A stretch of DNA of 64,000 nucleotides from contig CBDCGC010000003.1 in assembly GCA_965216585.1 (NCBI GenBank), forward strand, positions 310,001 through 374,000, in the 5' to 3' direction. The notes beneath the pieces were generated by a model that saw nothing but the letters and a program-made list of their open reading frames with translations, made no database searches and was not told the origin of the DNA. Source of the DNA: CADEER01 sp965216585. GTDB taxonomy: Bacteria > Desulfobacterota > Binatia > HRBIN30 > CADEER01. Positions 51,954 through 61,444 of the stretch are shown piece by piece (position 1 is the stretch's first letter; the number at the start of each line of letters is the position of its first letter). The translations under genes and the position numbers were made by a program.

Positions 51954-52376
51954 ATGCCCAACGAATACGGCGGCCCGCTGCCCGTGCCGACCCCCGAGTC
52001 GGCGCCGTTCTGGCGAGCAGCCAAGCAGCACCGGCTGTCCATTCCCTACTGCAACGCCTGCGCAAAGTGGTTTTTCTACCCGCGGCCGTTTTGCCCGACC
52101 TGTCTCTCCGAAGACGTCGTCTGGCGCGATGCCAGCGGCAAGGCGCGGCTGGTGTCGTTCGTCATCCAGCAACGCGCACCGCGACGCGTACCGATCGAAG
52201 ATCCCTACGTCATCGGCATGGTCGAGCTGGCAGAAGGGCCGCGCCTGCTTTCGCACATCGTCGATGTCGAGCCCGACCCGGCACGCGTGTCGTGCGACAT
52301 TCCACTCGAAGCGGTGTTTGCCGACCTCAGTGATGAAATCTCGCTGGTGAAGTTTCGCCCGGTCATACAGCCATGA
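51954..52376 (+). CDS. DUF35 OB-fold zinc-ribbon protein, thiolase partner
   Basis: 140 residues. A zinc ribbon with Cys33-x-x-Cys36 and Cys47-x-x-Cys50 (PYCNACAKWFFYPRPFCPTC) precedes an OB-fold (SFVIQQRAPRR, PYVIGMVELAEGPR, ISLVKFRPV). DUF35 proteins bind acyl-CoA and pair with thiolase-like enzymes. Here the stop overlaps the thiolase start by four bases (ATGA), so they are made in equal amounts. The pair could act as a thiolase or, as with Ltp2-type aldolases of steroid side-chain breakdown, as a retro-aldolase. Confidence 0.88.
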   Translation: MPNEYGGPLPVPTPESAPFWRAAKQHRLSIPYCNACAKWFFYPRPFCPTCLSEDVVWRDASGKARLVSFVIQQRAPRRVPIEDPYVIGMVELAEGPRLLSHIVDVEPDPARVSCDIPLEAVFADLSDEISLVKFRPVIQP

Positions 52377-53530
52377 CGGCGTCGAGCTTGCGCGCCTGTG
52401 CTGCCATCGTCGGCGCCGGCGAATCGGACGAGGTCGGCCGACTGCCAAAGAAGTCCGGTTTGCAACTGCACATGGAGGCCAGCCGCAACGCCCTCGCCGA
52501 CGCCGGACTGGAAGTGGGCGACGTCGACGCCGTCTTCACCTCGGGTCGCAACATGGCCAACGAAGTACCCGAGTACCTCGGCATCCAGCCCCGATTCATC
52601 GGCGGCACCCAGGTCGGCGGCTGCTCCTTCCTGCTGCACATCGAACACGCCATGGCGGCCCTGGCCGCCGGCCTGTGCTCGGTCGCCCTGATCACCCACG
52701 GCGAGAGCGGCTACTCGCGGCTCGCCATGCCGCGCCAGCGTTGGGGCGAGGACTCGGTCAACAATCAGTTTGAAATTCCGCACGGCGTCGCCGGTCCGAT
52801 CACCGGCTACGGCATGGCGGCGACGCGCCACATGCACGACTACGGCACGACGCAGGAACACCTGGCCGAGGTCGCAGTCTCGACGCGCCAGTGGGCGGCG
52901 CTCAACCCGCGCGCCTACGCGCGCGATCCACTGACCATCGACGACGTGCTGTCGTCGCGTCTGATCGCCTGGCCCCTGCATCTTCTCGACTGCTGCCTGG
53001 TCACCGACGGCGGCGGCGCAGTCGTTCTGACCCGCGCCGAGCGCGCCGTCGACCTCTGCGACGAACCGGTCTACGTCCTCGGCACCGGGACGTCGGTCAC
53101 CCACCAGATGATCAGCCAGATGGAGCACTTCGACCGCTGGCAAGCCGCCGAGCTCGCCGCAGCGTCCGCCTTCTCCATGGCCGGCGTCAGGCCCAGCGAT
53201 GTCGACGTCGCCCAGCTCTACGACGCCTTCTCGATCGTCCCCATCCTCGCCCTCGAAGCGCTCGGCTTCTGCAAGCGCGGAGAGGCTGGGCCGTTCGTCG
53301 CCGAAAAGAACCTGGCACCCGGTGGCAAGCTACCGACCAACACCAACGGCGGCGGGCTGTCCTACACCCACACCGGCATGTACGGCATGTTCATGCTGGT
53401 CGAAGCCGTCCGTCAGTTGCGCGGCCAACGCGGCGCGGCTCAGGTCAAAGACGCCGAGCTCGCCCTCTGCCACGGCACCGGCGGCGAATGGAGCTCGGCG
53501 GCAACCGTCATCTTGTCCACCGCGAGGTAG
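52373..53530 (+). CDS. SCP2-type thiolase/acetyl-CoA acetyltransferase
   Basis: 385 residues. The nucleophile region is VGGCSFLLHIEHAMAALAAG (Cys just before Ser), the histidine loop NTNGGGLSYTHTGMYGM, and the C-terminal CHGTGGEWSS. It is of the lipid-transfer thiolase type used in branched-chain and steroid side-chain degradation. The four-base overlap with the DUF35 gene argues for a complex. Thiolytic cleavage versus aldol cleavage cannot be decided from sequence alone. Confidence 0.88.
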   Translation: MTASSLRACAAIVGAGESDEVGRLPKKSGLQLHMEASRNALADAGLEVGDVDAVFTSGRNMANEVPEYLGIQPRFIGGTQVGGCSFLLHIEHAMAALAAGLCSVALITHGESGYSRLAMPRQRWGEDSVNNQFEIPHGVAGPITGYGMAATRHMHDYGTTQEHLAEVAVSTRQWAALNPRAYARDPLTIDDVLSSRLIAWPLHLLDCCLVTDGGGAVVLTRAERAVDLCDEPVYVLGTGTSVTHQMISQMEHFDRWQAAELAAASAFSMAGVRPSDVDVAQLYDAFSIVPILALEALGFCKRGEAGPFVAEKNLAPGGKLPTNTNGGGLSYTHTGMYGMFMLVEAVRQLRGQRGAAQVKDAELALCHGTGGEWSSAATVILSTAR

Positions 53531-53542
53531 AGTAAATAGCCC

Positions 53543-55468
53543 TCAGGCCCGGGCCTGGCTTTGCTGTGGCGTTTCACCGCCGGCGCCGGCTGGTGGTAGC
53601 ATGCCGCCGAGGCGCGCTACGCGGCGCGACAGGGCCGTCGCCTCCACCTCTTCGGGGGCCATGGCCGGTCCGATGACGAGAGTGACTCGCGACCAGATGC
53701 GGCGGAAGGGCTGGCGCAGCGCCTTGTCGTCCTTGCGCGAGAAAAAGCTCCCCCACATTCCCTTGAGGGCCATCGGTACTACCGGAACCGGTGTGCGGGC
53801 AACGACTTTCTCGACGCCGCGCCGAAACGGATTGAGCTCGCCGTCCTTGGTCAATTTTCCCTCTGGGAAGATGCACACCAACCTGTCGTCTTCGAGCTCG
53901 GCGGCGATGCGGTCGAACGCCTGCTCCATGACGTCGGCCGATTCGTGTGCCGGCGCGATCGGAATCACCTTGGCATCGCGGAAGATCCAACGCGCCACGG
54001 CGATGTCGTTGAATCCGTGGTACATGACGAATCGGGGCGGTCGCGTGCAGGCGCTGGCGATGATCAGCCAGTCGACGAAGGAAACGTGATTGCAGACGAG
54101 CAGCGCCGGTCCTTCCTCGGGGATGTTCTCCAGGCCGACCACTTTCATGCGATACATGACGTTGGCGACGACCCAGGCGACGAAGCGGTAGAGAAACTCC
54201 GGGATGGTCTTGTAGATGAACGCCGCCACGGCGATGTTCAACAGCGCCAGCACCAAGACGATTTGCGGGATCGAGAGCCCGGCGCGCAGCAACGCCATCA
54301 GCATCAACGATGCGGCGACCATGAACAGCGCGCCGAGGATGTTGCTACCGGCAATGACCCGCGAGCGATGGCTTGCCGCCGACCTCTGCTGAACCAATGC
54401 GTACAACGGGACGATGTACAAGCCACTGAAGAGCGCAATGAGAGTGAAATCGATGACGATCCGCCAACTGCCACTTTGGCGCAGGAACTCGACGGCACCG
54501 AGCTCGGCCGCGCCGGGCACAGGTGACTCGCCAGCGAGAAACAAATCGAACGCCACAACTGTCATTCCAAGCGAGCCGATCGGCACCAGGCCGAGCTCGA
54601 CCTTGCCTCCCGATAACCGCTCGCACAACAGCGAGCCGGCCGCCGTGCCGACGCAAAAGAGCGCCAGCAGCAGCGTAACGACGTGCTCCGTGCCGCGCAG
54701 AACGGATTTTCCGTAGTCGGGCAAGAGGGCGATGAAGCAGGCGCCGAAGAACCAGAACCACGAAATGGCCAGAATGGACTGAAAGACGGTCCGGTTGAGA
54801 CCGGTCACACGAATGGTCTCGCGCAGGGGGGTGAGCGGGTTGAGAGAGATCCGCAAGCTCGGGTTCTCGGCCGGCAGCGCGGGAATGAAGCGACTGCTCG
54901 CGTAACCGGCGACGGCAATGACGACGACCGTCACTGCGACGAGGCTCGGGCCGACCTCCGGGATCGAGACCAGCACACCACCGATGATGGTACCGATGAG
55001 AATCGCCAGGAACGTCCCCATTTCGACGAGCGCGTTGGCGCCGACCAGCTCGCCGCGTTCGACCAACTGCGGCAGGATGCTGTACTTGACCGGCCCGAAG
55101 AACGTCGATTGTGTCCCCATGAGAAAGAGAACGACCAGCAACAGCGCCAACTCGCCGCGCCCCAAGCCGTAGCCGGCCACCAACATCAGGAGAATCTCGG
55201 CGATCTTGACCTTGCGTACGAGCAACGGTTTGCGGTGGCGGTCCGCCAGTTGGCCAGCCAGCGCCGAGAAGAAGACGAACGGAGCGATGAAGATCCCGCC
55301 GCTGAGGACGACGATCTCGCCGGGTTCGAGACCGGCAACCGAAAGGGAGTGAAACACCACCAAGATCGCGAGGGCGTTCTTGAACACGTTGTCGTTCAGC
55401 GCACCGAGAAACTGCGTCCAAAAAAAGGGCGCGAAACGTCGCTCGTTCAGTAGGTGAAGCTGCGTCAC
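53543..55468 (-). CDS. LplT-Aas-like fusion: MFS lysophospholipid flippase plus acyltransferase
   Basis: 641 residues from the GTG of VTQLHLLNERRF. The first part is an MFS-type transporter of 10-12 helices (FWTQFLGALNDNVFKNAL, STFFGPVKYSILPQL). The second, from about residue 430, is a PlsC-type acyltransferase with NHVSFVDW (H-x4-D), FPEGKLTKDGELNPFRRG and PVVPMALKGMWGS. This matches the LplT-Aas system that takes up and re-acylates lysophosphatidylethanolamine; E. coli encodes it as two genes, with Aas also carrying an AMP-ligase domain. No ligase domain follows here. The gene ends 12 bases from the thiolase stop and shares a CAGGCCCGGGCCTG palindrome there. Confidence 0.82.
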   Translation of the reverse strand: MTQLHLLNERRFAPFFWTQFLGALNDNVFKNALAILVVFHSLSVAGLEPGEIVVLSGGIFIAPFVFFSALAGQLADRHRKPLLVRKVKIAEILLMLVAGYGLGRGELALLLVVLFLMGTQSTFFGPVKYSILPQLVERGELVGANALVEMGTFLAILIGTIIGGVLVSIPEVGPSLVAVTVVVIAVAGYASSRFIPALPAENPSLRISLNPLTPLRETIRVTGLNRTVFQSILAISWFWFFGACFIALLPDYGKSVLRGTEHVVTLLLALFCVGTAAGSLLCERLSGGKVELGLVPIGSLGMTVVAFDLFLAGESPVPGAAELGAVEFLRQSGSWRIVIDFTLIALFSGLYIVPLYALVQQRSAASHRSRVIAGSNILGALFMVAASLMLMALLRAGLSIPQIVLVLALLNIAVAAFIYKTIPEFLYRFVAWVVANVMYRMKVVGLENIPEEGPALLVCNHVSFVDWLIIASACTRPPRFVMYHGFNDIAVARWIFRDAKVIPIAPAHESADVMEQAFDRIAAELEDDRLVCIFPEGKLTKDGELNPFRRGVEKVVARTPVPVVPMALKGMWGSFFSRKDDKALRQPFRRIWSRVTLVIGPAMAPEEVEATALSRRVARLGGMLPPAGAGGETPQQSQARA

Positions 55469-55578
55469 TACGACATCCCAGGCACGATCATGGCGAGATT
55501 CTCCATCCAACCGGTCAACAATCAAGCGCCACGGACGAACTCTCGGCGCGTCGACCGACGCCTTCCGCTGCGCGCAGC

Positions 55579-55616
55579 GAATTTTTCATTGACTTCGGAA
55601 TTTTTCATTGACTTCG
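55579..55616. repeat. 19-bp tandem duplication carrying two TTGACT boxes
   Basis: GAATTTTTCATTGACTTCG occurs twice with no base between. Each copy holds TTGACT. The second copy supplies the -35 of the promoter listed next; the first could be a duplicate -35 or a leftover of slippage. Confidence 0.9.
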
Positions 55617-55636
55617 GTAAGTTCTGATCCTAATTT
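55608..55636 (+). promoter_or_regulatory. Promoter facing the CoA-transferase gene
   Basis: TTGACT, then 17 bases, then TAATTT: close to the sigma-70 consensus and the most AT-rich point of the region. The leader to the start codon is about 165 bases. It contains GCCGCATATGCGGC (55666-55679, a perfect palindrome) and a second stem built from CGGGGA and TCCCCG. Confidence 0.6.
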
Positions 55637-55808
55637 GAATCTACTCCTTTCTTCTTCGTTTGCTCGCCGCATATGCGGCGGGTCTTCCAACGGGCGACGG
55701 GGAGCTCGGCTTTCGCCGGGTTCCCCGTTCGTCTATTCGCGAGCCTCGATCTCCCGGATTTCCGGTCTCCACCGCACCGGGCGAACCTGTTAGGCTGCCC
55801 GGCACAGC

Positions 55809-57098
55809 ATGACAACCAAGGGAGAAGAACGCAGCGTCGAGGAGGCGGCAGCTCTCATACGCCCGGCCGACATCCTCGCTTTCGGCTTCGCCATCGGTCA
55901 ACCGGTGGGCATTCTCGAGGCGCTGGGCAAGCGACAGGACATCGAAAACGTCGTCCTCTACTGCGGTCTACTCTCCCGCCCTTTCGCCTGGTTGGACAAC
56001 CCCGCCTTTCACGTTCGCTCGGCGTTCTACGGTCCGATCGAACGCGCCTCGGCCGATCTCCGCTGCGATCTACAATTCCTCGCGGCCGGTTTTCGCGGTC
56101 TCGAACGACTGGCCCTGCGGCTTCGCCCTCGCGTCGTCCTGGCGCGAACGACGCCGCCCGACAGCCAGGGTTGGCTGAGTTTCGGCATCCACAGTGGTGC
56201 GACGTTTCGCGCCTTTCGCGAAGCCGCGGCGGCGCCAGACCGCATCGCCATCGCCGAGGTCACGCGTCACATGCCGCGCGTCGACGGCTTGGCGGATCTC
56301 GGACGCAACCGCATCCACGTATCTGAGGTCGACGCCTGGACGCGCCACGACGAGCCGCTGATGGCCTTGCCGGAGGGCAAGGCCAGTCGCGAAGAGAAGT
56401 CCATCGCCCATCACGTCGCCGAGCGCATCGAAGACGGCTCATCGCTGCAATTCGGCATCGGCAACGTCCCCAATGAGATCGCCAAGATCCTCGCCGGTGG
56501 AGAACGCGGCGGCTTTTCGATCCACACCGAAATGATCAACGACGGCATCATGCATCTTCACAATGCCGGCAAGATCGACAACCGCAAGAGCGTCTACGAT
56601 GGAACCAGCGTCGCGACCTTCGCTCTCGGCTCCCAGGATCTCTACGATTGGATCGACGGCAATCGCGAGGTGCGCATGCTGCCGGTCGGCGCCGTCAACG
56701 ATCCGGCCATCACGCGGCAGCTGCATCGCTTCGTCAGCGTCAACGCAGCCCTCTCGATCGACCTCATGGGCCAGGTCGCCGCTGATCACATTGGCGGCCG
56801 TCAGTACTCCGGCATCGGAGGCCACCACGCATTCGTGGCCGGAGCTACCGAAGCACCCGAGGGCAAGAGCTTCCTTTGCATGAAATCTACCGCCCAGGTC
56901 GGCGGCCGATCCATTTCGACCATCGTCCCCGCCCTACCGGCGGGAGCGTCGGTCACGACGCCGCGCCACCTCATCCAGTGGGTCGCCACGGAACACGGAG
57001 CGGTCGATATCTCGGCATTGGGCCATCGCGAACGCGCCGAAGCGTTGATTCGCATTGCCGCACCGCAGTTTCGCGCCGATTTGCGCAAGAGTCGATAG
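55809..57098 (+). CDS. Acetyl-CoA hydrolase/4-hydroxybutyrate CoA-transferase family protein
   Basis: 429 residues. GFAIGQPVGILEAL starts the first Rossmann-like domain. LQFGIGNVPNEIAKIL and FSIHTEMINDGIMHL carry the family's catalytic glutamate (in HTEM). QYSGIGGHHAFVAGA and TTPRHLIQWVATEHG finish it. Members move CoA between acids or hydrolyse it (AbfT, Cat1, acetyl-CoA hydrolase). The ATG follows an AGGCTGCCCGGCACAGC stretch with a weak ribosome site. It is followed 61 bases on by the flavoprotein gene. Confidence 0.88.
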   Translation: MTTKGEERSVEEAAALIRPADILAFGFAIGQPVGILEALGKRQDIENVVLYCGLLSRPFAWLDNPAFHVRSAFYGPIERASADLRCDLQFLAAGFRGLERLALRLRPRVVLARTTPPDSQGWLSFGIHSGATFRAFREAAAAPDRIAIAEVTRHMPRVDGLADLGRNRIHVSEVDAWTRHDEPLMALPEGKASREEKSIAHHVAERIEDGSSLQFGIGNVPNEIAKILAGGERGGFSIHTEMINDGIMHLHNAGKIDNRKSVYDGTSVATFALGSQDLYDWIDGNREVRMLPVGAVNDPAITRQLHRFVSVNAALSIDLMGQVAADHIGGRQYSGIGGHHAFVAGATEAPEGKSFLCMKSTAQVGGRSISTIVPALPAGASVTTPRHLIQWVATEHGAVDISALGHRERAEALIRIAAPQFRADLRKSR

Positions 57099-57159
57099 CC
57101 GCCGAGCACTCGCCACCCAGCAGCGATCGCCCAAGAGTAGTCGCCCGGAGTCCTCGTCA

Positions 57160-59184
57160 ATGCCCTACCCGCACCTTTTCTCCCCGTTGCGCATCGGTTC
57201 CCTGGAAGTGCGCAATCGCATCGCCATGTCGCCGATGGGCGTCGCCATCATCGATGGAGACGGCATGATGCGCGAGCCGGCGATCCGCTACTACGAAGAG
57301 CGTGCGCGCGGCGGCGCCGGCATGATCATTACGGAACCGTGTGTCGCCACCTACCCGCGCGGAGCGCAGACCAGGCATCAACCCGGCGTTTCATCCGACG
57401 ACTTTCTACCCGGCCTACGCGAGCTATGCCGGCGCGTCCACCGACACGGTGCCGCGATCGCCATGCAACTCGTCCACCACGGCAAGGTGGCACGACTCGA
57501 TACGCGCGAGAACCGGCCACTCCTGATGCCTTCCGAGCCGCGCTTTCACGGCGCCATGGACATGGCCGACGATCTCACCGCCCAGGAAGTCGAGCTGCTG
57601 GTCGCCGCCAGCGGCGGGCGCGGCAAGGTGCAGCCGGCGAGCATGGAGGACATCGAGACTCTGGTGGCGGACTTTGCAACGGCGGTGATGCGAGCCCGAG
57701 AAGCCGGCTTCGACGCGGTCGAGATCCACGCCGCACACGGCTACGTCATCTCCGAGTTTCTCTCACCGGCGTGGAACCATCGCGACGACGAGTACGGCGG
57801 CAGCACGAGCAATCGCACGCGTCTCCTGCGTGAGGTGATCGCCGCCGCCAAGACGCGCGCCGGTGCCGACTATCCCATCTGGTGCCGCCTCGATGCCGTC
57901 GAGCTGCGCACGCCGGGTGGCATCAGCCTCGATGACGCCAGCCAGCACGCACAACAGGCTGTCGCCGCCGGCGCCGATGCCGTTCACGTGAGCTGCTACG
58001 CCGACGCCACCTCCGGCCCCGGCTTCACCGAGGCGCCGCTTGCTCACCAACCCGGCGCCTACACCGACTACGCGGCGGCGATCAAGCGGAACGTGGGCGT
58101 TCCGGTCATCACCGTCGGGCGCATCGAGCCCGATGTCGGCGAGCGCCTGATCGCCGAAGGCAAAGCCGACGTCATCGCCATGGCGCGCAAGATGCTCGCC
58201 GATCCCGAGATCGCCGCCAAACTGCGCGGCGACCGCGCCGCCGACGTGCGCCCGTGCATCTACTCCTACAAGTGCGTCGCCCAGCCGTTCTTCGATCGCA
58301 CGGTTCACTGCGCCGTCAACCCGGCCATGGGACGTGAGGTGGAGCTCGCCGACATCGCCCGCGACGAAGCGGACGCGTCGCTCTCTCTGCTCGTCATCGG
58401 CGCCGGCCCGGCCGGCCTCGAAGCCGCCCGCATCGCGGCGGCGCGAGGCCATGCGGTCACACAGATCGACCGCGCGGCGACGCCGGGAGGGCTCTTGCGC
58501 TACGCCGGCGCTCTATACGAACCCAACCAACACCTACTGACCTGGTTGATCGGACAAGTCGAGCAGGCCGGCGTCGACCTGCGCCTGGAGACGACGGCGA
58601 GCTCTCGACTCATCGCCGAGCTCGCTCCGGCCGCCGTCATCGTCGCCACCGGAGCGCAGCCCCGACCGGTGGCGATTCCCGGTGGCGATCTCGCCCACGT
58701 CCTCAGTGGCTACGACGCCGCCGCCATTGTCGAACGATCCGGGATCGGCAAGCGCGTCATCGTCGCCGGTCACGACCACGTCGCCGTCAAGATCGCGGTG
58801 TACCTGCAACAGCACGGCCACCAGGTCACGGTTCTGAGCGAGACCGCAACGCATGCATCCACCATCGCCCATCCGCTGCGCTGGCGGCTCCTCGACGATC
58901 TGAGGCGAGCCGGCGCGACCTTGCACGCCAACGCCGCCATCACCGCCATCGGCGCCGGAGGCGTCGTCGTCGCGTCGCGGGGCAGCGAGCCGAGCGACTT
59001 CGAGATCGCCGCCGACACCGTCGTGCTGGCCGGCGCGATGACACCGGCGCCGCTCGTCGACCCGGCGCTCGACGGCATCCCGCTCTCCTGTATCGGCGAT
59101 GCGCGCGAAGTCGGCAACATCGAAACGGCCATCGCCAGCGCTCAGCGGGCAGTTCTCGACCTCGAGCTGGCGATCGCAATCTGA
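57160..59184 (+). CDS. Old-yellow-enzyme/2,4-dienoyl-CoA reductase-like flavoprotein
   Basis: 674 residues. TIM-barrel FMN domain (SPLRIGSLEVRNRIAMSPMG, QLVHHGKVAR, EIHAAHGYVISEFLSPAWN, DEYGGS). Then the linker cluster and a FAD/NAD domain (VIGAGPAGLEAARIAAARGH, PGGLLRYAG). Typical [4Fe-4S] spacing in this family is C-x2-C-x3-C-x11-C. Here the residues are Cys366, Ser369, Cys372 and Cys384, so the second cysteine is serine and the gap is one shorter. The cluster may be three-liganded or lost. It reduces enoates or dienoyl-CoA. ATG of MPYPHLF follows CCCGGAGTCCTCGTCA. Confidence 0.88.
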   Translation: MPYPHLFSPLRIGSLEVRNRIAMSPMGVAIIDGDGMMREPAIRYYEERARGGAGMIITEPCVATYPRGAQTRHQPGVSSDDFLPGLRELCRRVHRHGAAIAMQLVHHGKVARLDTRENRPLLMPSEPRFHGAMDMADDLTAQEVELLVAASGGRGKVQPASMEDIETLVADFATAVMRAREAGFDAVEIHAAHGYVISEFLSPAWNHRDDEYGGSTSNRTRLLREVIAAAKTRAGADYPIWCRLDAVELRTPGGISLDDASQHAQQAVAAGADAVHVSCYADATSGPGFTEAPLAHQPGAYTDYAAAIKRNVGVPVITVGRIEPDVGERLIAEGKADVIAMARKMLADPEIAAKLRGDRAADVRPCIYSYKCVAQPFFDRTVHCAVNPAMGREVELADIARDEADASLSLLVIGAGPAGLEAARIAAARGHAVTQIDRAATPGGLLRYAGALYEPNQHLLTWLIGQVEQAGVDLRLETTASSRLIAELAPAAVIVATGAQPRPVAIPGGDLAHVLSGYDAAAIVERSGIGKRVIVAGHDHVAVKIAVYLQQHGHQVTVLSETATHASTIAHPLRWRLLDDLRRAGATLHANAAITAIGAGGVVVASRGSEPSDFEIAADTVVLAGAMTPAPLVDPALDGIPLSCIGDAREVGNIETAIASAQRAVLDLELAIAI

Positions 59185-59190
59185 GCAGGG

Positions 59191-60822
59191 CTACGCCTCG
59201 GCGGCGATGCGTTGCGCCCAGCGGTAGTCGGGTTTGCCGACCGGGCTGCGGACGATGTGGTCGCGATAGAGAAAGGCCTTGGGCAGCTTGTAGCGCGCCA
59301 GGTGATCGGCGCAGGCCTCGCGCAACTCATCGTCGGCCACCGTCGCGCCGTCGCGCACCTGCACGATGGCGACCACCTCTTGCCCCCAGCGTTCACTCGG
59401 CCGGCCGCATACGACCGCATCGTAGACGGCAGGATGCCTCTTCAGCACTCCCTCGACCTCCTCTGCGAAGACCTTTTCGCCACCGGTATTGATGGTGACC
59501 GAATCGCGACCGAGCACCTCGATGGCACCGTCCGGCTGCAAGCGGGCACGGTCGCCGGGAATCGCGTGGCGCACACCGCCGATGGACGTGAACGTCTTCT
59601 CCGTCTTCTCGCGATCGCCGAGGTAGCCGAGCGGAACCCGACCGTATTGGGCGAACCACCCCGTCTCCTCGCCACCGACCTCGAGCCGGCGGCTGCGGTC
59701 GGCGCTGAGAACACAGGCCCCGGGTGCCGGATCGAACGTCCCCGTACGGGCACCGCGTGCGCGCGAGCTGGTGTGGGTTGCCTGGCGACCGGTCTCCGAC
59801 GAGCCGACCGTGTCGACCAGGCGCACCGGCTCGGGCAGCAGTCGCAGCAATTCCTCTTTGACCGACACCGACAAGATGGCACCGCCGCTGGCGAGAACCT
59901 TCAGCCGAGACAGGTCGTAGTTGCCGCGCCGCAACTCATCGACGAGAGGGCGCGCAAAGGCGTCGCCAATGATCTGCACGAGGTGGACTCTTTCGCGTTC
60001 CGCCGTTTGCAAAATCGACCTCACGTCGAGACGTCGTGTCTGTTCCTGCAACACCACCGTATTGCCGGCGTGCAGGGCGTCGAAGGCCGACCAGTGGGCA
60101 GCGTGCATCAACGGCGCCGTCGGCATGACGCGGAAGGCGCCGGCCCGGGCGCGTTCGACCACCGCAGCGAGAGAATCGAGCTCGCCGCCCGGTGTACGGC
60201 CGCCGAGCGCGGCGACGAAGATGTCGGCCTGGCGCCACAACACGCCGCGCGGCATTCCCGTCGTGCCGCCGGTGTAGAGAACGTAGAGATCGTCTGGCGA
60301 CCAGGCGCGCTGCGGGCAATCGGCGCTGGCACCGGCCAGCGCCTTTTCGTAGTCGACTGCGCCCGGCAAGAGGGCGTTGGCCGAATCGTCCGCCACCTGC
60401 AAAAGAATACGCAAGCGCGGCAAACGCGGCAGAATCTCGGCCAGCGTCGGCGCAAACGAGGCGTGGTAGACGATCGCCTCGGCGGCACAGTCGTCGAGCA
60501 GGTAGACCAACTCGTCGGCAACGTAGCGGTAGTTGACGTTGACCGGCACGGCGCGCGCCTTGAAGCTGCCCGACATCCCCTCGAGATACTCGGGGCCGTT
60601 GTACATGTAGAGAGCGACATGCGGCTGCCGCGACTGCCATGCCCGCCGCCCTTCGTACGACGAGGCATCGGCCAAACCCGCATCGATGAGCGCATTGGCC
60701 AGGCGGCGCGTCCGTTCGTTCAGCTCACCATACGAGCGCCGAATCTCGCGCCAGACGATCGCCGTCTTGTCCGGCACCGCCGCCGCAACCGCTTCCCCGA
60801 CCTGTGCGAGATTGAACTCCAC
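59191..60822 (-). CDS. Acyl-CoA synthetase (AMP-forming)
   Basis: 543 residues. AMP-binding P-loop VLYTGGTTGMPRGV, gate and acyl-pocket regions (PLMHAAHWSAF), GWFAQYGRVPLGYLGD hinge, TINTGGEKVFAEEVE, and the catalytic lysine in VRSPVGKPDYRW (K530). It activates a carboxylic acid to its CoA thioester with ATP. Resembles FadD13/FadD19-like ligases used for steroid or terpenoid acids. It converges on the flavoprotein gene with six bases between stops; probably part of the same catabolic set. Confidence 0.9.
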   Translation of the reverse strand: MEFNLAQVGEAVAAAVPDKTAIVWREIRRSYGELNERTRRLANALIDAGLADASSYEGRRAWQSRQPHVALYMYNGPEYLEGMSGSFKARAVPVNVNYRYVADELVYLLDDCAAEAIVYHASFAPTLAEILPRLPRLRILLQVADDSANALLPGAVDYEKALAGASADCPQRAWSPDDLYVLYTGGTTGMPRGVLWRQADIFVAALGGRTPGGELDSLAAVVERARAGAFRVMPTAPLMHAAHWSAFDALHAGNTVVLQEQTRRLDVRSILQTAERERVHLVQIIGDAFARPLVDELRRGNYDLSRLKVLASGGAILSVSVKEELLRLLPEPVRLVDTVGSSETGRQATHTSSRARGARTGTFDPAPGACVLSADRSRRLEVGGEETGWFAQYGRVPLGYLGDREKTEKTFTSIGGVRHAIPGDRARLQPDGAIEVLGRDSVTINTGGEKVFAEEVEGVLKRHPAVYDAVVCGRPSERWGQEVVAIVQVRDGATVADDELREACADHLARYKLPKAFLYRDHIVRSPVGKPDYRWAQRIAAEA

Positions 60823-61021
60823 CCCGACGTCCCTCAGCCCAGCGCCGAGCTAGCAAACCCACCGGCGCGGCGCCGGATCATTCGTATAGAGAAACTCTTC
60901 GAATGGGATATCGCGCCAGCGATCACCGACCTCAGCCTGTGCCTTGGCCTCGCCTGAGCCTACGAGCGCACTCGTCCTCCGGAGCCTTGGCGAAGGGGGA
61001 GCGAGTTTCAGCCTTGCTAGA

Positions 61022-61444
61022 TCAGATCGATCCGCGTTCGACGACCCACTCGACAGATTGGCCTGTGACTTCTGCGATCGCATCGTAGTCGTGGTCATAG
61101 TGCAGAACCGCGATCTCGGCCAACTCCGCTGCCGCGGCAATGATGAGATCCGGGATCGGCACGCGATGTCGTCCGGAAGCCGCCAGGAGAGACTGGACTT
61201 CAGTAGCCCGTGCCAGCACTTCGGCGGAAATGGGAACATCGTGGTAGGCAAGGCGGCGGCGCGAGCGTGTGGTTTCGTAATCGACTTTATTGCGAGCGCT
61301 GTAGAGAATTTCCGAATCGACGATGGCACACGTGAAGGCGCGGTCAGCTTCGAGTATCCGCTGAATTTTCTGTCGGACCGGTTCGAGGTGCATACGCGCC
61401 AAAGCGCTCTTGTCGATCAGGTACCCCCGTGTCAACGCCGCCAT
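61022..61444 (-). CDS. vapC: PIN-domain toxin VapC
   Basis: 140 residues. GYLIDKSALARMH carries the first active-site aspartate (D11), the EILYSARN helix the second acidic residue, and PIPDLIIAAAAEL the third, with LHYDHDYDAI near the end. These make a Mg-dependent PIN ribonuclease, usually cutting tRNA or rRNA. It overlaps vapB by 13 bases. The chosen ATG gives the normal length. Confidence 0.88.
   Translation of the reverse strand: MAALTRGYLIDKSALARMHLEPVRQKIQRILEADRAFTCAIVDSEILYSARNKVDYETTRSRRRLAYHDVPISAEVLARATEVQSLLAASGRHRVPIPDLIIAAAAELAEIAVLHYDHDYDAIAEVTGQSVEWVVERGSI

Noticed and set aside
53541..53560. Terminator at CAGGCCCGGGCCTG
   Set aside because: Perfect palindrome between convergent stops but no T-run on either side; left as an observation within the neighbouring gene.
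60850..61329. 160-codon frame covering vapC and ending with DPAPRRWVC
   Set aside because: Most of it lies opposite or across vapC; only the tail looks protein-like, so it is noted as a possible remnant and not as a gene.
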